Below, piece by piece: positions 1 through 5,096 of a stretch of 5,096 nucleotides of DNA (position 1 is its first letter; every line of letters begins with the position of its first letter). The stretch is from Sphingobacteriaceae bacterium. GTDB lineage: Bacteria > Bacteroidota > Bacteroidia > B-17B0 > Aurantibacillaceae. The translations under genes and the position numbers were made by a program. The stretch spans positions 1-5,096 of the forward strand of contig JAHEYE010000253.1 in assembly GCA_023251695.1 (NCBI GenBank). Direction: 5' to 3'. A model generated the notes under the pieces. The model searched no databases. It saw only the letters and a program-made list of their open reading frames with translations, and was not told the DNA's origin.

Positions 1-609
1 TACCGTATGTGTGCCCGTTGTTAAGCCCGTGGCCGTTGATCCTGATGCTGTACCGTTAATCGAATAACTGTAGGCAGGGCTGCCGCCCGTTACACCTATC
101 GTTACACTGCCTGCCGATCCCACACAAGAGTTTGGTGTTGTCGTAAAACTCAATGCCGTCGGACCAGGTAAATTAACTATCGTTACTGTTTTTACAAATA
201 CGCAACCTTTACTGTCCATTACTCCAATGGTGTAAGTTCCGGGAGAGAGATTTGTTAAACTCGTCGTTGTTGAATATGGACCCCCATTTACATTATAACT
301 GTAACTCGGTGTGCCTCCTGTCGTCGCTCCTATACTTATGGCCCCATTATTGTTACCACAAGTGGCGTTCGTAAACGTAGTCGCTAAAGCTGTTATCGGG
401 GGAGAGTTGGTAATACTTGTTGTAAAATTTACTGTACAGCCAAAGTTATTCACCATCGTAATCGTGTAGTTTCCGGCACCTAAGCCTGTAACGGTCTGCG
501 TACCTACCCCAACACTGTTAACTGAATATCCACTAACAGTTTGTCCGGGACCGGATGTATTAGCAATATAAATTATGCCATTATTAAATCCGCAGGTTGC
601 ATTTGTTGG
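1..609 (-). repeat. Tandem SprB-like protein repeats, 234-bp (78-residue) period, third copy cut by the window edge
   Basis: Three consecutive units are encoded at about 609-376, 375-142 and 141-1. The first Cys of each unit is residue 399, 477 and 555, and the second Cys of the first two is 451 and 529, so the period is exactly 78 residues. Units 2 and 3 carry the SprB-repeat signature: a Cys, a small-residue stretch, then GGTPSYSYNVNG or GGSPAYSYSING. Unit 2 goes on to LSPGTYTI and a D-S-K-G-C turn, which unit 1 matches with LGAGNYTI and N-N-F-G-C. Unit 1 is the most diverged, lacking the GG-P-Y-SYS core. The DNA copies differ considerably, so these are old duplications and not a fresh expansion. 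More copies probably follow to the left of the window. Confidence 0.8.
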
Positions 610-1788
610 TGTAGCATTTCCGGAAGGAGATGGATTTACACTCACTGTTGCAACGGCAGTACCCGTACAACCTGCAGTTGCACCGGTGACCGTATAGTTT
701 GTTGTGACGACAGGACTTGCGTTCGCAGTATTAACTCCGGTTGGTACAGCACCTGCAGACCATGTGTAAGAAGTAGCACCATTTGCTGTAAGTGCCGCTG
801 TTTGTCCTGCACATATTGCAGGTGAATTGACCGTGACAGTTGGGTTTGGATTAACAGTTACACAAACATTATTTGTAGTTAATGTTGCTGCGCATCCCGT
901 GACGACGGCATGAAAACAAATATTAGATGTAAGACCAGCCGCAATATAAGTACCCGTAGTAGCGCCTGGAATATTAGTCCAAGGGCCCGCCGTGGTTGGC
1001 GCAGATTGCCATTGCAAAGTTCCTGTATAAGAAGTAGAAGTAACTGTAGCAGTTTGTCCGGGACAAATTGAAGCAGGAACTACATTCGCAACTCCAATTA
1101 CAGGAGGAACAGAAGCAACTACAACAGTAATATTATTGCTGATTGACCAGCAACCTAATTGTCCGCCGGTAACTGTACATGTATAAGTAGTAGTTACAGT
1201 TGGTGAAGCAACAGGATTAGAACAAGTTGTACAACTCAAACCTGTTGCAGGTGACCATGCATAAGTTTTTGGACCGGGACCACAACCTACAGCGTTTGCA
1301 GTTAACTGTGAATTTCCGGGAATACAAATTGAAGGTGGGCTTGCAGTCAATGTAAGAGTTGGAGGAGTTGAAACACCGGGTGTAGTAAAATTGAAAGTTG
1401 CAGTCCATAAACTAGTAGCGAAACCGGTATTATTTCTTTCGCGTGCACGGAATTGATAAACTGTACCGGGACATAATCCGCAAATAGGAATGTTCATTGC
1501 AGGATAAGTATAAGGATTAGATGCACCTGTTACGGTTGCAGAAGTATAAGTATAAGCGGCTAAACCGGAAAAAGGAACACCGTTACAGGTAATTTCAACA
1601 TCAATATTATCAGGACACCAATAAATGGTAGTCGATTGCCAATTCAAAACTAAATTACAGCCAACAATACTTTGACTCACCAAAGTTGGAACTTGAAGTG
1701 GCGAACATGCGTTGGAAGAAAAAGGTAACTTTAAAATAAAAATTAAAAGGAAAGTGAAGCGGAGATTTTTTAGATTTAATTTTTGCAT
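1..1788 (-). CDS. Large secreted multidomain surface protein with Ig/PKD-like and SprB-like repeats (5' part, runs off window)
   Basis: The frame stays open for 596 codons from ATG at 1788-1786 to the left edge. An in-frame TAA at 1803-1801 lies five codons upstream, and this is the first ATG after it. Residues 1-27 look like a signal peptide: a basic n-region (K3, K7, R10), a hydrophobic core (FTFLLIFIL) and a likely cut after S-N-A27. Residues ~28-137 resemble a fibronectin-III-like domain. Ig/PKD-like domains follow at ~142-224, 228-314 and 316-386, each opening with a motif like S-I-C-x-G-Q-T-A-x-L-T (C155, C242, C326). Three SprB-like repeats start at ~394. This architecture is typical of Bacteroidota cell-surface or secreted proteins, often exported by the type IX secretion system and involved in adhesion or gliding. 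The C-terminal sorting domain that would prove this lies outside the window. The role as an adhesin is inferred; no catalytic domain is visible. Confidence 0.9.
   Translation of the reverse strand, partial: MQKLNLKNLRFTFLLIFILKLPFSSNACSPLQVPTLVSQSIVGCNLVLNWQSTTIYWCPDNIDVEITCNGVPFSGLAAYTYTSATVTGASNPYTYPAMNIPICGLCPGTVYQFRARERNNTGFATSLWTATFNFTTPGVSTPPTLTLTASPPSICIPGNSQLTANAVGCGPGPKTYAWSPATGLSCTTCSNPVASPTVTTTYTCTVTGGQLGCWSISNNITVVVASVPPVIGVANVVPASICPGQTATVTSTSYTGTLQWQSAPTTAGPWTNIPGATTGTYIAAGLTSNICFHAVVTGCAATLTTNNVCVTVNPNPTVTVNSPAICAGQTAALTANGATSYTWSAGAVPTGVNTANASPVVTTNYTVTGATAGCTGTAVATVSVNPSPSGNATPTNATCGFNNGIIYIANTSGPGQTVSGYSVNSVGVGTQTVTGLGAGNYTITMVNNFGCTVNFTTSITNSPPITALATTFTNATCGNNNGAISIGATTGGTPSYSYNVNGGPYSTTTSLTNLSPGTYTIGVMDSKGCVFVKTVTIVNLPGPTALSFTTTPNSCVGSAGSVTIGVTGGSPAYSYSINGTASGSTATGLTTGTHTV
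1708..1788 (-). other. Predicted Sec signal peptide of the surface protein
   Basis: Residues 1-27 have three basic residues in the first ten, then an uninterrupted hydrophobic run (F11 to L19), then K20-L21-P22-F23 and a small-residue cleavage region S-S-N-A27. Residue 28 is Cys, so a lipoprotein cut before C28 is a possible alternative. However, the -3 position is Ser rather than the usual Leu, and the mature chain has many other Cys residues, so ordinary signal peptidase I cleavage seems more likely. Confidence 0.75.
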
Positions 1789-1934
1789 TTCGGGAATGAT
1801 TTAATAAAACCTAAAATACAAAACACAGGGGGCCAGTACTATTTCCCTACTCATTTTATTTATAGTCCCACTCAAAAATTCTGGGTACTTATATGAATAT
1901 CGCAGTCTTTTTGTGATTTGAACAAGTTATTAAC

Positions 1935-1950
1935 ACTCAACTGATTGAGT
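1935..1950. promoter_or_regulatory. Small perfect palindrome, possible operator
   Basis: ACTCAA and TTGAGT form perfect 6-base arms around a 4-base centre (CTGA). The palindrome lies about 40 bases upstream of the candidate -7 box of the bacilliredoxin gene, a position where a dimeric regulator could bind. There is no T-run next to it, so it is not a terminator. A 6-base palindrome can occur by chance in AT-rich DNA. Confidence 0.25.
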
Positions 1951-1991
1951 ATTATAACATTAATTATGTACTGAAAAGGCCTAAAACTTAG

Positions 1992-1999
1992 TAAATTTG
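1992..1999 (+). promoter_or_regulatory. Candidate Bacteroidota -7 promoter box for the bacilliredoxin gene
   Basis: TAAATTTG matches the Bacteroidota primary-sigma -7 consensus TAnnTTTG exactly. It would start transcription near 2005 and give a leader of roughly 15 bases. No clear TTTG or TTG element is found about 19-21 bases further upstream (only TACTG near 1969-1973), so the match is supported by one box alone. Confidence 0.4.
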
Positions 2000-2020
2000 T
2001 AATCTAAATTAATTGAAATC

Positions 2021-2431
2021 ATGTATCCAGAATCCTTAGTAAAACCAATGAAAGCTGAACTCGTTAGTTCAGGCTTTGAAGATTTGACAACATCAGATGC
2101 TGTTGAAAATGCCATAAAACAGAAAGGTACTGTATTAGTTGTTGTAAATTCAGTATGTGGTTGCGCGGCAGGTGCTGCCCGTCCGGGAATAAAACTCAGC
2201 CTTAGTCATACAAAAAAACCAGGAAAACTAACAACTGTTTTTGCAGGTTTCGACACAGAAGCTGTTGCGCAGGCAAGAAAACATTTTTCACCCTATCCTC
2301 CATCATCACCTGCTATTGCATTATTTAAGAATGGAGAATTAGTTCATATGGTGGAAAGACATAACATTGAAGGCCGAACTGCAGCCATGATCGCTGACCA
2401 TTTGAAAATGGTTTACGATGAATTTTGTTGA
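2021..2431 (+). CDS. Bacilliredoxin, BrxA/BrxB (YphP/YqiW) family thiol-disulfide protein
   Basis: The complete 136-residue protein has the family's usual size and thioredoxin-like fold. In this family the protein removes bacillithiol from S-bacillithiolated cytosolic proteins after oxidative or electrophile stress. Visible hallmarks are an N-terminal Y-P-E-S-L-V-x-P-M-K-A-E-L segment, the strand TVLVVVNS (residues 37-44), the active-site C46-G47-C48 followed by A-A-G-A-A-R-P, a VFAGFDTEA segment (73-81), S-S-P-A-I-A-L with the expected cis-proline at P97, the R-H-x-I-E-G motif (113-118), and a C-terminal Cys136. C46 is the expected attacking cysteine. An in-frame stop at 2000-2002 leaves ATG 2021 as the only ATG start. 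The gene seems monocistronic: it is divergent from the surface-protein gene and convergent with rpoC. Family assignment is firm; which paralogue (A or B) it represents cannot be decided here, so no symbol is given. Confidence 0.93.
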   Translation: MYPESLVKPMKAELVSSGFEDLTTSDAVENAIKQKGTVLVVVNSVCGCAAGAARPGIKLSLSHTKKPGKLTTVFAGFDTEAVAQARKHFSPYPPSSPAIALFKNGELVHMVERHNIEGRTAAMIADHLKMVYDEFC

Positions 2432-2432
2432 G

Positions 2433-2456
2433 ATTCTGACTAACGTCAGAATGACG
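2433..2456. repeat. Two overlapping palindromes just after the bacilliredoxin stop
   Basis: ATTCTGAC (2433-2440) and GTCAGAAT (2445-2452) are perfect 8-base arms around the loop TAAC. The right arm also joins a second palindrome, CGTCA-GAA-TGACG (2444-2456). The two hairpins cannot form together. The element begins two bases after the TGA stop, lacks a T-run, and is separate from the terminator that follows. It could be a transcript-end stabilising hairpin or one copy of a dispersed intergenic palindrome (REP-like); only genome-wide comparison can tell. Confidence 0.5.
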
Positions 2457-2466
2457 GCACGAAACA

Positions 2467-2496
2467 AAAAACCCCGGCTTTTCAGTCGGGGTTTTT
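2467..2496. terminator. Bidirectional intrinsic terminator between the bacilliredoxin gene and rpoC
   Basis: AAAAACCCCG (2467-2476) pairs perfectly with CGGGGTTTTT (2487-2496). The stem extends inward by a G-T wobble, a C-G and a T-A pair to a TTTC loop. The plus strand ends in five Ts, and the A-run on the left gives a T-run for minus-strand transcripts. It therefore fits both convergent genes, lying 35 bases after the bacilliredoxin stop and 19 bases beyond the rpoC stop. Confidence 0.92.
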
Positions 2497-2515
2497 AATT
2501 ATTTAGAATTTTCTA

Positions 2516-5096
2516 TTACGCTTCTTCTTCGATTTCTTCTTTGCTAGCCATTAAGCGCTCGTATTCTTCTTTGCTTCCTACAACCAGTTTTTCGTAGTGA
2601 CGAAGACCGGTACCTGCAGGAATCAAGTGACCTACAATTACGTTTTCTTTCAAGCCTAATAAAGTATCTACTTTACCATTTACAGCTGCCTCGTTTAATA
2701 CCTTGGTTGTTTCCTGGAACGATGCCGCAGAAATCCAACTATGTGTTTGTAACGAAGCACGTGTGATACCCTGTAATATAGGATTTGCTGTTGCAGGAAC
2801 CGCATCACGCGCTTCAACAACTTTCATATCCTTACGCTTTAATACAGAATTCTCATCACGTAATTTACGTGCAGTTATAATTTGTCCGCGTTTTAATTCA
2901 ACAGAATCACCCGGATCCATAACAATCTTCTTACCGTAAACATTATCATTTTCAGTCATGAAATCAACTTTGTTTACAATTTGTTGTTCAAGGAAAACAG
3001 TATCGCCCGGATCAACAATCTCCACTTTACGCATCATCTGACGCACGATAGTTTCGAAATGTTTGTCGTTCAATTTCTGACCTTGTAAACGGTATACCTC
3101 CTGAATTTCATTCACTAAATATTCCTGAACTGCAGTAGGACCTTTAATCGCTAAAATATCACCAGGAGATGTTGCTCCATCTGATAAAGGATCACCTGCG
3201 CGAACGAAATCATTTTCCTGAACCAGGATATGTTTGGATAGAGAAACTAAGTAACGGCGTTGCTCGCCTGTTTTTGCTTCAACCACAACTTCACGGTTAC
3301 CACGTTTAATTTTACCAAACGTTACGATACCATCAATCTCAGAAACAACAGCAGGATTACTTGGATTACGTGCTTCGAATAATTCTGTTACACGAGGTAA
3401 ACCACCGGTGATATCACCTGTTTTTCCTGTTACGCGAGGGATCTTAACTAAGATTTGTCCGGGTTCGATTTTCGCTACTTCGTTAACAACGATGTGCGCA
3501 CCTACAGGTAAGTTATACATTTTTAAAGACTCACCTTTTTTATCCACGATACGGATCAATGGATTCATTGTTTTGTCTTTACTTTCAATAATTACTTTTT
3601 CTTTAAAGCCTGTTTGCTCATCAGACTCTTCACGGAAAGTTACATTTTCTTTAATGTGTTCGTATGTAACAGTTCCACCGAATTCAGAAACAATAACAGC
3701 GTTATATGGATCCCAATCACAAATCAAATCACCCTTCTTCACTTTCGCTCCGGGTTTGATATATAATTGTGAACCATAAGGAATGTTACCTGTTGTTAAA
3801 GTAATACCTGTATTGGCGTCAACAATTCTTGATTCAGTTGAACGACCAATTACGATATTAATTTTTGCACCATCGTTGTTTACGCTTTCTACTGTACGTA
3901 ATTCATCAATCTCAATAATACCTTCGTATTTTGCAACTAAGCTTGAAGATTGTGCTACGTTACTTGCAGTACCCCCAACGTGGAATGTACGTAATGTTAA
4001 CTGTGTACCCGGCTCACCAATTGATTGCGCCGCAATTACACCTACTGCTTCACCTAATTGAACTAAACGTCCGTTAGCTAAGTTGCGGCCATAACATTTA
4101 GCGCAAACACCTGATTTTGATTCGCAGGTTAATACTGAACGGATTTCAACTGATTCAAGAGGAGATTTTTCAATTGCAGTTGCGATGTCTTCATTTAATA
4201 ATTCACCACTTGACGCAATTAATTCACCTGTTGTAGGATGATAAACATCGTTAACAGCAACACGACCTAAAATACGATCGTATAAAGTTTCAACAACATC
4301 ATCATTGTTCTTCAACGCGCTCATTGTTAAACCACGTAGAGTTCCGCAATCAGCTTCGTTAATGATAACATCCTGTGCCACGTCAACTAAACGACGTGTT
4401 AAGTAACCGGCATCGGCTGTTTTTAAAGCAGTATCCGCTAAACCTTTACGTGCACCGTGCGTTGAAATAAAATATTCTAAGATGGATAAACCTTCGCGGA
4501 AGTTTGATAATACCGGGTTCTCGATAATCTCAGCACCTGTATTACCGGCTTTTTGTGGTTTCGCCATTAATCCGCGCATTCCGCTTAGCTGTTTAATTTG
4601 TTCTTTTGAACCACGGGCCCCTGAATCTAACATCATATACACAGCGTTAAATCCTTGTTTGTCGCTGCTTAATGTATCCAACACTTTCTTAGTTACTTTA
4701 GAATTAGTGTGTGTCCAGATATCAATAATCTGGTTATAACGTTCGTTGTTTGTAATGAATCCCATGTTATAGTTATTCATTACTTCTTCAACCTGATCGT
4801 GTGCTTCTTTAATGATTACCGCTTTTTCAGGAGGCGTTTGAATGTCTCCTAAGTTAAACGATAAACCACCACGGAATGCTGTACGGAAACCTAATTCTTT
4901 AATATCATCTAAGAACTTAGCAGTTTTAGCCATTCCTGTTTTCTTCAATACCATTCCGATGATATCGCGAAGAGATTTTTTAGTCAACAATTCATTAATG
5001 AAACCAACTTCATGCGGAACTAACTGGTTAAAAATTACGCGGCCTACAGATGTTTCAATGGTTCTGGCAACCAATTTCTCACCTTCCAGCGCATTT
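2516..5096 (-). CDS. rpoC: DNA-directed RNA polymerase subunit beta' (C-terminal part, N-terminus beyond window)
   Basis: The frame is open from the right edge (first full codon 5095-5093) to TAA at 2518-2516 and gives 859 residues of the large catalytic subunit of RNA polymerase. Bacterial beta' of this type is about 1,400 residues, so some 550-600 N-terminal residues are missing, including the NADFDGD metal-binding motif. Visible landmarks, in order: VGRVIFNQLVP near the start; GARGSKEQIKQLSGMRGLMAKP; the bridge helix FREGLSILEYFISTHGARKG (about 4501-4382 with its C-terminal part); the second zinc site with Cys codons at 4348, 4126, 4105 and 4096; the trigger loop around SIGEPGTQLTLRTFHVGG; a roughly 185-residue insertion where E. 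coli has SI3; then GDITGGLPRVTELFEARNP, VNEIQEVYRLQGQKLNDKH, and SAASFQETTKVLNEAAVNGK. The C-terminus is acidic (KEEIEEEA). Two stops follow in tandem, TAA then TAG. It normally sits last after rpoB. Confidence 0.98.
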   Translation of the reverse strand, partial: NALEGEKLVARTIETSVGRVIFNQLVPHEVGFINELLTKKSLRDIIGMVLKKTGMAKTAKFLDDIKELGFRTAFRGGLSFNLGDIQTPPEKAVIIKEAHDQVEEVMNNYNMGFITNNERYNQIIDIWTHTNSKVTKKVLDTLSSDKQGFNAVYMMLDSGARGSKEQIKQLSGMRGLMAKPQKAGNTGAEIIENPVLSNFREGLSILEYFISTHGARKGLADTALKTADAGYLTRRLVDVAQDVIINEADCGTLRGLTMSALKNNDDVVETLYDRILGRVAVNDVYHPTTGELIASSGELLNEDIATAIEKSPLESVEIRSVLTCESKSGVCAKCYGRNLANGRLVQLGEAVGVIAAQSIGEPGTQLTLRTFHVGGTASNVAQSSSLVAKYEGIIEIDELRTVESVNNDGAKINIVIGRSTESRIVDANTGITLTTGNIPYGSQLYIKPGAKVKKGDLICDWDPYNAVIVSEFGGTVTYEHIKENVTFREESDEQTGFKEKVIIESKDKTMNPLIRIVDKKGESLKMYNLPVGAHIVVNEVAKIEPGQILVKIPRVTGKTGDITGGLPRVTELFEARNPSNPAVVSEIDGIVTFGKIKRGNREVVVEAKTGEQRRYLVSLSKHILVQENDFVRAGDPLSDGATSPGDILAIKGPTAVQEYLVNEIQEVYRLQGQKLNDKHFETIVRQMMRKVEIVDPGDTVFLEQQIVNKVDFMTENDNVYGKKIVMDPGDSVELKRGQIITARKLRDENSVLKRKDMKVVEARDAVPATANPILQGITRASLQTHSWISAASFQETTKVLNEAAVNGKVDTLLGLKENVIVGHLIPAGTGLRHYEKLVVGSKEEYERLMASKEEIEEEA
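3419..3970 (-). other. SI3-type lineage insertion within the beta' trigger loop
   Basis: About 185 residues separate the first trigger-loop half (ending near TFHVGG) from the GDITGGLPR segment. The region contains recognisable counterparts of E. coli SI3, such as I-P-Y-G, D-W-D-P and L-x-x-I-V-D-K-x-G, which belong to the sandwich-barrel hybrid motifs of this insertion. SI3 sits at the polymerase secondary channel and modulates trigger-loop folding and pausing in E. coli. That function is known for E. coli and only inferred here. Confidence 0.7.

Larger units (their letters stand above)
1789..2020. promoter_or_regulatory. Divergent intergenic region between the surface-protein gene and the bacilliredoxin gene
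   Basis: This 232-base AT-rich gap must hold the promoters of both flanking genes, because both are transcribed away from it. Neither start codon is preceded by a Shine-Dalgarno sequence, as is usual in Bacteroidota. On the minus-strand side I found no convincing TAnnTTTG box. A TATAAAT stretch (about 1858-1864 read on the minus strand) is the only AT-rich promoter-like element there. I see no open frame, tRNA or recognisable riboswitch in the gap. Confidence 0.5.

Noticed and set aside
1..609. Possible CRISPR or DNA satellite array, suggested by the regular 234-bp spacing
   Set aside because: The periodicity is in the protein reading frame, the DNA units are strongly diverged, and there are no short identical repeats separated by unique spacers.
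541..825. Plus-strand open frame of 94 codons with a Cys/Ser-rich product
   Set aside because: It lies antisense to the SprB-like repeat and third Ig-like domain of the surface protein. Its composition (many Cys, Ser and Arg) is what the complement of Thr/Gly/Ala-rich repeat codons gives.
1217..1408. Minus-strand open frame of 63 codons
   Set aside because: It is in a different frame from the surface-protein gene that fully covers it, and its product has no recognisable motif.
1829..1848. GC-rich GGGGGCC...CCC stretch containing AGTACT in the intergenic region
   Set aside because: The G-run and C-run pair over only about three bases with a long unpaired middle, so it is neither a convincing hairpin nor a recognisable operator.
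2703..4739. Several plus-strand open frames of 78-123 codons opposite rpoC
   Set aside because: All are antisense shadows of the highly conserved beta' coding sequence and lack recognisable starts, domains or promoters.

Overview
The window looks like a piece of a Bacteroidota chromosome. It is AT-rich, the leaders lack Shine-Dalgarno sequences, and it carries a secreted Cys/Thr/Gly-rich multidomain protein with SprB-type repeats. The rpoC fragment carries the large insertion in its trigger loop. I cannot fix the genus from the sequence.

Layout: (1) positions 1-1788, minus strand, hold the first 596 codons of a large exported repeat protein. It has a signal peptide, a fibronectin-III-like domain, three Ig/PKD-like domains and three SprB-like repeats, and it runs off the left edge. 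No stop codon interrupts the frame, so the gene is open-ended here. (2) Positions 1789-2020 are a divergent intergenic region with a small palindrome and a candidate Bacteroidota-type -7 box. (3) Positions 2021-2431, plus strand, encode a complete bacilliredoxin of the BrxA/BrxB (YphP/YqiW) family with a CGC active site. (4) Positions 2432-2515 hold two overlapping, mutually exclusive palindromes followed by a strong terminator hairpin that has a T-run on both strands, as expected between convergent genes. (5) Positions 2516-5096, minus strand, encode the C-terminal ~60% of RNA polymerase beta' (rpoC), cut by the right edge.

The three genes do not form a pathway. rpoC is the end of a housekeeping transcription operon. 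The bacilliredoxin is a stand-alone thiol-redox gene convergent with it. The surface protein is transcribed divergently from the bacilliredoxin. The most unusual signals are an abrupt change of codon choice inside the surface-protein gene (ACG Thr and ATA Ile codons are absent from its 5' part and common in its 3' part), an exact 78-residue repeat period, and the stacked palindromes after the bacilliredoxin. I see no clear evidence of a wholly new biological system.
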